A stretch of DNA of 64,000 bases, from positions 561,501 to 625,500 of the forward strand of contig JACATO010000926.1 in the NCBI GenBank assembly GCA_018389105.1, given 5' to 3'. A program made the position numbers and the translations under genes. The DNA is from Nautilus pompilius (Eukaryota > Mollusca > Cephalopoda > Nautilida > Nautilidae). The notes beneath the pieces are model-generated. The model did no database searches, was not told where the DNA came from, and saw only the letters and a program-made list of their open reading frames with translations. This document shows positions 37,521 through 47,569 of the stretch, in pieces (position 1 is the stretch's first letter; every line of letters begins with the position of its first letter).

Positions 37521-37860
37521 ATGTAGATCATCTCATTAAAACAACAGAGGATCCAATAGTCAATCATGGAAAACTGTTTACGTACCCGCCATGAGCTAAA
37601 GTAGTTTTAGAACCAGATCGTGCGCTTCGGTGAGACGGTCAACTGAAATACAGAAGCAAGTGCAGCAGAACGATACAGTTCCGTCAGCTGATCAAGCAAT
37701 GCACAGAGATGTACCTACAAACTGGTTTGTACCAAGGACGTCCGACCCCTATTTAGTAGCCAGACACCAATCTTTTTGTTTCAAGCAATATTCGACACTC
37801 TATCTTTTCTGCCATTGAGTTGTCATTTTTTGTTTAAATATTTCTTTGTGTTAATCAAGA
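37521..37860 (+). mobile_element. Ty3/Gypsy pol relic, right part
   Basis: Directly after the hAT element the plus strand reads VDHLIKTTEDPIVNHGK and resumes the coding context broken at 34421 (the left flank ends in codons for RVIQV). This is the end of the integrase region. About 130 codons with stops follow to near 37850. A possible polypurine stretch and TGTA start (37968-37980, GTGGAGGGCTGTA) might mark a 3' LTR, but no matching 5' LTR was found. Confidence 0.55.
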
Positions 37861-37869
37861 ATTCTAAGG

Positions 37870-39600
37870 GTTGATCTGAAACTATTCGCATTAAAATATT
37901 TATGGATACTCGAAAATGCAAAATATCGATAGTTTTTTTTTGTATATACATGCGGAAAATTGCGGAAAGTGGAGGGCTGTATAAGCTGGGGGAGAATAAC
38001 GCTGGTAGACAGAACAGAATTGATTCGATTGATCACCGCCGATAATAGAAATCACTGTACAACGATGCTGGCGATCGTACTGGGAAAATACAGCGCGTAT
38101 TTCGATAACAGTCGTCGACTATCTTTTCTTCACAGATATTCTGGGTTTCCTTTAGTCATCTGATCAGACTTGTCAACAAAATTCCGATGTCTTTTTTCCT
38201 ACATTGATTCGCCATTTCGCAGAAATATCGTCTCCCTTAGAAATAATGGCGGTGTTTGGCGTTTATCTCTCGGAAGAAAAAAAAAAAACTTTAAAATTAT
38301 GAAAAATAAAACGAGAATTATTACCCCGTGTACGTAGAAGGGTTAGTGTGTTCTATTTTGAAATGAAGAGGGCGAGGACCCTTACGTAAATAATTTTAAT
38401 GTAGTGTGGAGACGGGAAGAGATTATGAATATATAACGAATAAAACCGCGATTTGATTCCTTCAAGGTCTCAATATATATATTTCAGATGTGAAGAGCTA
38501 ATTTTATTTAATGGGAAAAATGATAAATTATATTTTTTTTGTTGGATTTAGGCGACGGATATTCATTCCCATTTCCCAACATGGGATCCTTCGTTAACGT
38601 TTTAAACCATGGCTAATAATGCAACTGCTGGTCTTCAATGAATAGATAAACGAATTATTTTGCTTTGTTTATGTTCTGCAAAACGACTTCGCTGAGAGAG
38701 AAACCGTGGCTGGAGCCACACACTGCATCTTCATCAAACTCCCAGCATGAAATCTGGACGCCAAGGTCAGGTTTCAAATATGCAAATTAATTCTTCATCT
38801 TGTAATCTATGTAAACGCATGCAAGAAGAGCATCGGATAATCTTTCAGCTGTTGCGGTAAGATCAATTTTATTGTTTGGACCCTAGTCCCGCATGCAGAC
38901 GCTCTCGGGGCGCTCAAGGGCGCCCATGTGCGGGTTCTGTGGGGGCTTATAAAAAAACTGCCAAGGAGAAACTCTTCAGGCAGAGGGGCTTTAATCAAAT
39001 AAAGGCTGAAGGGTGTTCGAAAGGATGGGATGTGTTTCAGACGTCTGTCATTCGATCCGAGATCTGTCTGCCCTTTCCACTATCAACGGACCCATGAGCA
39101 TCCGCAGTGCGCAAACTGATAGAAGAAGTAACTTTGTTTTCCGGAGAGCCTGACGACCACTCGCCACGATCTCGTTAGCGCGTCACCCTAACCCTGTCCG
39201 GTGCGGGCCGAGTCCGCGAAGGAGCTGTGGCGGTGTTTATGCTGCGTTGGCCGCGAACATCCCCCCAACTTCGACGGCCGGGTCATTCGGCGACAACTCT
39301 CACAGACAGCCAAGGATCAACGGCGGCACGGGGAACAGACTCGCCAAGCAGCAGCGCCCATCTACCGGAAGCCTGGTAATCTCCAGTTTCCGGCATCGCG
39401 ATATTCAAGAAAACGAACCTGCCTTCCTCGGTGGCCCGGCTGAAGATGGTTGGGTATACGAATTACGGGCGAACGTTTCGTTTGTTTGCTCGTTCGACCG
39501 GGGAGATCAAAGTACTGCGGCCGGCATCGTTTTCGTTTCCTTCCGCTTTACCATGAATGAAAGAATGGAAATCTGGATGTCTAATTCGTTAGTTATCGAG
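37870..39600. other. Unassigned DNA, CpG-normal, GC-rich from 38880
   Basis: No recognisable protein. Plus-strand frames at 39201-39443 and 39247-39603 overlap in different registers and carry no motif. A telomere-like CCCTAACCCT occurs once at about 39184-39193, which is not evidence of a telomere. Confidence 0.35.
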
Positions 39601-39611
39601 TGAGTGTTTAG

Positions 39612-40137
39612 TTACTATACACGTGTAAACATTTCCAAACTATGTCCAGATCGTGCTATACACGTGTAAACATTTCCAAACTATGTCCAGATCGTGCTAT
39701 ACACGTGTAAACATTTCCAAACTATGTCCAGATCGTGCTATACACGTGTAAACATTTCCAAACTATGTCCAGATCGTGCTATACACGTGTAAACATTTCC
39801 AAACTGTGTCCAGATCGTGCTATACACGTGTAAACATTTCCAAACTATGTCCAGATCGTGCTATACACGTGTAAACATTTCCAAACTATGTCCAGATCGT
39901 GCTATACACGTGTAAACATTTCCAAACTATGTCCAGATCGTGCTATACACGTGCAAACATTTCCAAACTATGTCCAGATCGTGCTATACACGTGTAAACA
40001 TTTCCAAACTATGTCCAGATCGTGCTATACACGTGTAAACATTTCCAAACTATGTCCAGATCGTACTATACACGTGTAAACATTTCCAAACTATGTCCAG
40101 ATCGTACTATGCACGTGTAAACATTTCCAAACTATAT
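39612..40137 (+). repeat. 41-bp minisatellite, 13 copies, each with a CACGTG palindrome
   Basis: ACGTGTAAAC begins at 39621 and recurs every 41 bases to 40113 (13 starts), with near-identical units. Each carries TACACGTGTA, a 10-bp palindrome containing the CACGTG E-box, except a unit at 39949 (ACGTGCAAAC) and the last (TATGCACGTG). The very low divergence points to recent expansion or homogenisation. There is no coding function; the 73-codon frame across it depends on the variant unit that lacks a TAA. Confidence 0.97.
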
Positions 40138-40139
40138 CC

Positions 40140-42090
40140 ATTCAGCAGTGCTGTAAGTTTGGAGCCCGCATCGCCTGGAATTTATTGGCCATTTGACTTC
40201 TTACCGTTCGCGTGGACTTATTAATGAACAAGGAACAGATGGACAGCACATGCATGATATAGTAATTCCCTGATTTATTCTGTATTTGAATTAGACATCC
40301 CTGATGAATACTGCCAACTAATTCCACGTCCGTTCAGCCTTCCTTTCGTGGAAATCCCTGATGATCTAATAGCCGTCAGCTGGTCACCTTCCGACCAGTT
40401 GAGACATTCTATATGTATAGGCGCTGTCCCACAAACACACGCAATAAATACTTAAATATATCCCAAACTTTCATAAATTAAAAACTATTAAAATGAAAAA
40501 AAGAAAAGTGCATATTATAACAGCTACGTCGTCTATCCTTACTCATCCACTCTTCTTTTTATTTTATCACGCCTACAATAAATGTCAGATTTTTCGCAAA
40601 CTCATATCTCTGAATTCACTTACAGTTTACGTAAAGCTTTAAAGGGCACATGCCCATTGTAAATGATAAACCACGTACGAAGGATGGTATAACACATTTC
40701 TGCCTGTCAACGTCTACAACAGGCAACATGCAAGCACCGCACAGAATAATCCGGCAAAATGATATTAATGAATGGAAAGAGCTGTTTAGCATATTTTACA
40801 TTTTAAAATTTTTATATATCAAAAAAAGTAAATCTTACCTACTAACAAAAAGCACATTTATAAAAAAAAGACTTTTTTTATGTTTCAGTTGTACAATAGA
40901 TAACAAATAAGATTTTATTTTCACCCCATATTATTACAAATATATTTTATTAATGATTTCTTAACTTTTTGAAACTATACAGCGCAGTGCCGCCATCAGG
41001 ACGTTCCCGCACTACTCTCGTTTACTCGAGTCTGTGTTACAAGCCGTTCAGAGCGAGGCTGGAGTTAACGACTCATTTCCTAAGATCTCGACATCTTTCG
41101 TGGATCTGTGACCAATATTTATCGTGAATTTTAGTGGGGCTAATACCACCAGAAAGTACACAGTTTTGCTGCCGCCGCCCTTGCAACGGAAGTGAGCCAA
41201 AGAGTTGCCCAACGCCATCTTTACGGACTTCTGCACAGAATGGGGATAACGAGCTTCGGAAAATTAGTCGGGCGACGCATCCCTGGCATGACCCAGGTGC
41301 ACTCTTCGATAATTCCAGCTCTTAGCGATTCATGTGCTTGGGGAAGACCTAACGAAGACCTTTAACCTCTGCGTCTTCAGTCAGGTATGAAATCCGAAGC
41401 CTCATGGTATGAGCTGCAATCCAGATGGTGGGAAGACAGAGTTGGTATTTGGCAAAGGACGTCTCGATTCTTCCGAGCGCATCACCATTCAAAAACGCAT
41501 CATCCTTTGTACGAACAAGGGATACTGAAATTTGATGCCCATATTCTCCAGGGAGGTGGGTGCTCATTGCCGCACTTCTCGTATGATCAAAGCGTTGAAA
41601 AGGAATCAATCTCAACTTCTTTGGCTACCTGGAGATGAATTTAACTGAGCACACCTGTGATAATATCTGAATCCTCAGTTGAGAGCAAACCGTCCACGTG
41701 CTGCCAAAGTGATAGAATTAAAGGAAGTTCTCACACATATATGATGAACCTGGAGCAGAATGTACTGCAATATTTGATTGATTCAATGCTAGAAAAGTAA
41801 AGGCTTTTTCGAAGGTGGCTTAGACTAGATAATGACATAAAGAATTTCACTCGCGCTTTTCCTTATTTTCTGTTTACGCAACGAACTCTTGTATTGTACT
41901 AACAACGGGTGGACAAATTATTATCGCAGGAGGCTGTATTAACACGATATATGGTTCAGGAGAACAGTAATCGGGTCCGTTTGAGACAGCTGAACTTACT
42001 GTCTGATTTTGTCTAATTAAGTGTTCTGTAAGATCTTTACGTGTCTGACTTCATCGGTCCCACTTGTTCTAGTTGAGTCACTTTAGCACG
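40140..42090. other. Unassigned DNA after the minisatellite
   Basis: 40990-41640 is richer in GC and has open stretches on both strands (minus 41349-41615, plus 41387-41638) without recognisable motifs. They may be remains of a retroelement I cannot name. The rest is AT-rich and shows nothing. Confidence 0.3.
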
Positions 42091-42097
42091 AACCTAA

Positions 42098-42101
42098 TAT
42101 T

Positions 42102-42200
<99 letters not shown>
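42098..42200. repeat. (ATT)n microsatellite, about 34 units
   Basis: Almost uninterrupted ATT repeat. Confidence 0.97.
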
Positions 42201-42209
42201 GTTAGTAAA

Positions 42210-42688
42210 TCGTGTATTCTGCTAATTGTTGTTTAGAGTCTTGAGGTTGACATAAGACTTTTTGTCCAAGGCTAAATTCGATTGTTGCCAATCAGATGTT
42301 TTGTTTGTTTGAAGTTAGAACGGGTCTTTTTTCTTGTTTGTTGGCGATGGGTAATCTTTCAGATAATCTCTCTCTCTCTCTCTGTACTTCTGTACTGACG
42401 TCATCTCTCTCTCTCTCTGTACTTCTGTACTGACGTCATCTCTCTCTCTCTCTCTGTACTTCTGTACTGACGTCATCTCTCTCTCTCTCTCTCTCTCGTT
42501 CGTTCGCTCGCTTTCTCCATCTCGCTACTCAGTATTGTTGTAGTTACTTAAAACTCCGACTTTATCAGGGGTCCTTTTTCATGTTTATTTCTCGGTTCGT
42601 CTCGGACGGTTTCCCCCACGCACCGGCGTAAACACGTCCGCATTAAAGGGGTTTCGTGTCAGACCAGGGTTTGGAGGCGGCCTGACAC
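42210..42688 (-). mobile_element. Possible solo LTR or retrotransposon end, minus orientation
   Basis: Read on the minus strand, the segment starts TGTCAGGCCGCCTCC at 42687, has AATAAA at about 42581-42586, contains the CT-rich CRE repeats, and ends near the ATT tract. TGTCAG at the start, a 7-bp inverted pair (GTGTCAG at 42656-42662 and CTGACAC at 42682-42688), and the polyadenylation signal are LTR-like. No second LTR, primer-binding site or target duplication was identified, so the call is tentative. Confidence 0.25.
42368..42500 (+). repeat. Three copies of a CRE-bearing unit (about 36 bp) separated by CT tracts
   Basis: GTACTTCTGTACTGACGTCA begins at 42384, 42419 and 42456. Each has the full cAMP-response palindrome TGACGTCA and a GTACTTCTGTAC imperfect palindrome. 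CT tracts of different lengths join the units, giving periods of 35 and 37. Confidence 0.9.
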
Positions 42689-42699
42689 ACAAGCTACAA

Positions 42700-43300
42700 A
42701 TAAATTAGTTTTGTTGACAATAATAATCAAAATCGTCGAACGTTCCAGACTTCAAGCCACTAAAAGCATACATCGGTTTAGAGATTCATCTAATTATCTC
42801 TCGTGAGCAAATATGGCCGTTTACGCTACAAAGCAAAGAGCCGACCTTTGAAGGATTTTAAAAGAAATATTTAGGGGAACTTTTGCCCTGGACTTTAATT
42901 AAACTGGACAGGCGCGGGAAGTGGGGGTTTAGCTGTTAATTAATAGCGAATAGGGAGAGGAAACACATAAATATACCCCCTTTTTAACGATGAAAACAGA
43001 ACCAGATGTGACAAGAATCGTCAACAATTTTGAGGAACCAATTAAGGAACGGATTTCTGCTGACTTTCACGGTGCTTGTTGCTGAGACTTCGTCTTCGTT
43101 AATAGAGGGGGTGACCATACAGAGGTAAAGGGAATCTGGGGTAGGGCACTCTTAAAGACACTTTTCTATACTATAGTATAAATGCAGGGAGCACTCTTTT
43201 TTGATGATTATCTGAGAGGTTGCTACAAGCAGGAATTCTCCATCTTAAATAGCTTAGAAACGACTTATGTAATTGAACACTTACAAACTTTAATGCTTAA

Positions 43301-43334
<34 letters not shown>

Positions 43335-44100
43335 TTTGTTGTTGTTGTTGTTGTCAGATATTCGGTTATAAATGCGTTTTTGCTTTAGAGAATCCCGAGT
43401 CTTCATTTCTTTTTCTATTTAATGTACATACTTGGAAAATAAAAGGAAAGGTGAGTAGCTCACAGGTGACGAAACACCGCTGGCAGTATCCTACGTTCTA
43501 TAAACACAGGTAACACCCTTTAACATATACACTGCACCAGTATTCTCTACTGTGAGCGTCTTCTTTATTCCATCTGCTCTGACGTCATATCGTCTTCTTT
43601 GATCCTTTGTGCGCGCATCCTGATTTCTGTTTTTGTATCTTTTTTGCGCTTAGGAAGGAAGTGTAATTTTCAGGATGGGTTAAAGCTCCAAGGTCGGTTC
43701 ACGGTGACTAAACAACAGCCCTTAAACGATCTGGTTCAATATGAATGATGGTGCGTGGACGGTGCTTGGCATAGATGCTGCTATTTTACACGTGCGTAAA
43801 TCTTTATTCCTCCACTTTATCATCCTTCCTGTTGCTTGACGCGGTCACTAGGTTCATCATTTTCTTTCGTAGCCATATTATCAGTGTTTCCATCTGTTAT
43901 TGATAACTTATTCAAAAACTTCCCTAATTACATTTATTACAAACCTTTATTTTAAGTTGTTTAATATCTAAATGATCAAAATACTTTACAGATTTGACTC
44001 ATCATTTTGTGCTGTTTGGTGTAAAGTTTACATAATTTTAAAAAATTAGTTGGAGTCGAGAGTAAAAACTTTCGATCTACCAGAAAGAATTACGCATTAA
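42700..44100. other. Unassigned DNA with an ATT/GTT tract
   Basis: Contains an (ATT)n(GTT)n tract at about 43302-43355. No gene or ordered repeat was recognised. Confidence 0.4.
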
Positions 44101-44748
44101 TCTTAGCAATTCAGCTGTACTACAGCCAGAAACCATTTGATTGTTTCGGTTGTTTTCAAGTATTCTGAAGCCTTAATTGGGTTGTAGAGCTTTTCTTTGT
44201 ATATTTAATTTCTCTCTAAATCGATCATCGCTCTTTAAATCAGATTTAAAATGCATGCTACATAATTAAGAAGTATTCATCTTTTCATGGTCCTGTGGTT
44301 TGCCTATTTCGAAGAATGAACCCTGGCGGTATCACTATCAGACTTGATGGTATCACCAGCAAACCGTATCTCATTCGTGATATAGCAAAGTACATTTTCT
44401 AATTTTTACTGTGTGGTTAAAAGGTTTTAATTCTGCACCAACAATTCTATCTAAAAAATAATTTAGATCTGTTTCTTTATATTAATTTTTAAAATCATTT
44501 TATGGAAGAGTATGTTATTTTTATTTCTCATTTGCGTTACTTTGTGTATAAACCATTGTGCTTTCGTTTCCATCTATTATCTTATTTCTGTTCTAGTAAT
44601 TTGAATGTAAACGATGAACGTTGTAAAACGTCAACTACGCCTCCAGCATTTAAAATCTGATTATTGTTTTTCCCCAACGGTTTAAACTCATACAAATTAA
44701 CAAAATAATTACTTCCAGAATCCAATTCTACCCAATATATATCAGTTA

Positions 44749-44991
44749 TTCTAAATTATCCACATGTTTAGTAGCTCCATCATTAAAACTAATGAGATTA
44801 TTAATATTTATAATTCTTTGATTATCTATATTTAAATTTCCAGTCATTAAACTTGAATCGTCTCGTTTTAAAACGTTTGATGTGTTTAAAGTAGAATATA
44901 CTGACGAAATATCTTTCTGACTGAAACCACATCTATTTACACATATATGATACTTAAAATTAAGTAGAAACTTTGGTGTTTCTATAGGCAG
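44749..44991 (-). pseudogene. Fibre-like protein relic with a phage-tail-fibre-type motif
   Basis: An 81-codon stretch is open between a TAG and a TAA, with no start codon at its head. It contains VLKRDDSSLMTGNLNID, then NQRIINI, then DGATKHVDN. The pattern MTGxLxMxxxxIxNxxxPxxxxDAxTKxYVD is typical of trimeric fibre proteins of phages and of fibre-like genes in some Polinton/adintovirus relatives. Only one repeat is present. After the stop, another frame continues for about 45 codons (44600-44740) without recognisable motif. Confidence 0.5.
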
Positions 44992-45999
44992 CTATCTAAT
45001 TATCTACAAAGTCCAACCATTTCTTCAAATGATTTGTTTTGTTTTTCTTCATTTAAATAATTATTAAATGAAATTATATAATTCAGATTATAACTTACTT
45101 TATTTAATTTTTCAACAGATTTCTAAAATTCTTTTTTGTATCTTAATCGAAATAATAAATATATGCTACTTTTTATTTTATTAGGAAGAGCATCTCGTAT
45201 AAAAACTCTTTAAAAAAATGTTTAATTCGTTTACCATATTTCTTTACATCAAAGTTTGTTAGATGTCTTTCTTTTAGTAAGAAAAGAGCAGCACCAATTA
45301 TTGGGATATTTTTAATGGAAAATTAGGTCCAAGTATCAAATCTTCACCAAAGAATGTAAATGCTTTTCTTTTCACAGTTACAACTACTATTAAATAAATA
45401 TCCATTTTTGTTTGTTTGTTTGTTTATATTTCTAGCCATAATATCAGATACTCCATAATCTTCACTCTTTTTTAATATGTAAACCATTACCACGATCAAG
45501 ATACAAAACTTTACGCCCAGCTTTTTCGTCCACTAACAAGAGGAAAAAAAAACACTTGTTGTGCGTTTGTAGCTGTCGCACGTAAAGATGGTAAAATAGG
45601 TTTTTGTTTTTGTTTTTTTCCATATTTAACAGAGTTGGTAAAATAGCTCCAAAATCTAGCAACTTTTTAACCTTTAACAAATTTTTGTAGATCTTCAAAA
45701 AAATGTATTAAATCCATACAACTCTTGATTGAAAGATTGTCATAATATTGTTTGCAAATTTTGATAAATGTTCAGTTTGATTAAAATCACTACCAGAAAA
45801 TAGATTAGAAAGTAAATCCCTTAAAGCAGATCCAATAGGAACAGATATAAACCCTCTTTGTTTTCTACTGTTTCATTTGAGACATGTTAAGTTTTAAGTC
45901 AAAATCTTTGCCTTTCTCTTTGTTCTAAGAATAGAAAAATTACCCTGTAATTTATCTTTACTCAACTTCAAAGTAGCTCACCCAAGTGCTCTCATAATT

Positions 46000-46760
46000 T
46001 TTGCTTTTGATGCTCACTTAAAGAAAACCGATTAGAAATCTGTTTACAAAAACGTTTTATAAAATTACTGCTTCTGAAATCCAGATTTAGAGCAAGTGCC
46101 AGATATCGATTACTATTCAGAAGAACACAGGCGTAGACAATTGAATAATAATAAAATATAGAAGGATTTGCTTCTTGGTTATAAATTTTAACACAATATA
46201 TCTAGGTTTTTCTGTTTCCGTTGAAATAGTTAATCTATAATCAAAATGGTCACCTTTTAGAACTGCAATCAAATCACATTATCTATTATTATAACCAATA
46301 TTATAGGTCACTTTACTACCCTAAGCTCCTTAACAAATTTTATTTGCTGCTCACCAAACAACTTTATATGCGCTATCTTAAAAAAATTAATTTTCCACAC
46401 TGCAACTCGTCTGGATAAGTTATCAATCTTTTCATGGTTGTTGCTTGGCCCTAAAGTATAGTCTCAATTTCTTTACCACCTAAAGTATGTTTAACCTGAC
46501 AAAATATTTTGAAAAATGTCGTTATCTGTCAAACTTATATTTTCAGCATCACCATAATTTGTATTGCTAACTTCTAAAAGTTCTCCTCCAACCAGTATCT
46601 TAGTTTCATGTGGCAATAAATGCGTATCTTAATTTTTAAATGCGATATCAATTTTTTCACAAAGATCATTTATATTTGCTTCAGTTATAGACTCATACTT
46701 ATAAAACTTTTATTTATGTATAGTTTTCACCAATAATTAAATCTTCTGGTATTTTACTAA
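46000..46760 (-). pseudogene. Polinton-type major capsid protein relic
   Basis: Broken frames contain, in order, LSRRVAVWKINF near 46360 and KIAHIKLFGEQQIKF near 46310. TISTETEKPRYIVLKF follows at about 46235-46185, and, after a frame change, YACVLLNSNRYLALALNLDF at about 46130-46075. A sequence of the form ExEKPRY with a strand of hydrophobics, then a Leu-Asn-Ser-x-x-Tyr-Pro-like segment and a Asn-Leu-Asp-Phe segment, is characteristic of the double-jelly-roll capsid proteins of Polintons as I remember them. An ATG near 46765 (MEFSKIPEDL) may be the start. At least five stops or frame changes break it. Confidence 0.42.
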
Positions 46761-47569
46761 ATTCCATTTAACATACAAAAATTTATAAACAGCGTAGTTG
46801 ATTTTCTAATTTCTTTTACTACTTTTATTTAGTTTAGAAGATTTTTTTCGAAATTAATTTCCGATCTAGCTGTTAAAGCATTTAAGTCTTGAATAAGAGA
46901 TTGAATTTGCAAATTACTACAAGCTTGAAAGTTAGAATGACTAGAATTAGTATTTATTGTTTTTGGTTTATCTTTTAAAGAATTGTAAGCTTTTAAACTT
47001 TAGTAATACTTTCCGCCCTATCTATAATAACTCTTATTGTTTTCGGGCTATTAAAAGCATATCAGTCATTTTATCCAAAGTATCAATTTATCCTTCCTCT
47101 ATAAAATTTTTCTTTCAACCCTAAAGCACTGATTTTTATACACCTTTGTCTCAAATGTAATCTAAGAGATAAACTTCATTTCGGCGATCTATATACTACG
47201 TATTTCCATCTTGATCTGTAATCTAAATTCGAATGCTTGATATAACATTTTAACAGATAAATAAGCTACATTAAAAAAATTTTTCACCTATTTTATATCC
47301 AGGTGAAAACATTTGGAAATAACGAATATAACGTTTGAAAGCTGTATCTATATAATCTTTTATGAAATCACAATGTATAAGAATATAATTAACCTATAAA
47401 ATATTAATTGGTGTGTTACTTTCAATATAACAAGAAGATATAGTTGTGTTAAATCCTTACAAAGTTCTTAAAGTATTCCATACACCAAAATCAACTTAAT
47501 ATTTTTGTTATTTCTTTAACTTATATAAGTGACTTTTATTATCAACTGGATGTAGAGACGCCAATATAC

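Larger units (their letters stand above)
44100..47560 (-). mobile_element. Degraded Polinton/Maverick (adintovirus-like) gene cluster
   Basis: This strongly AT-rich block has a series of minus-strand open stretches of 50-90 codons separated by single stops or frame changes, all on one strand, as expected of a decayed multigene DNA element. Two segments have recognisable character: a capsid-like one (about 46000-46760) and a fibre-like one (44749-44991). Others do not, for example 45711-45872 (GFISVPIGSALRDLLSNLF), 45462-45700 (VLYLDRGNGLHIKK) and about 45180-45360 (FFGEDLILGPNFPL, then IIGAALFLL). Polintons are 15-25-kb self-synthesising DNA transposons related to adintoviruses, with capsid, protease, ATPase, integrase and polymerase B genes. 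No polymerase, integrase, ATPase or terminal repeat was seen here, so only a structural-gene part survives. Another large DNA-virus relic is possible. Confidence 0.45.

Noticed and set aside
39858-40079. 73-codon repetitive protein
   Set aside because: A by-product of the 41-bp minisatellite, dependent on one variant unit that removes a stop.
39612-40137. CRISPR-like array (regular repeats)
   Set aside because: Units follow each other directly with no unique spacers, and the DNA is animal nuclear.
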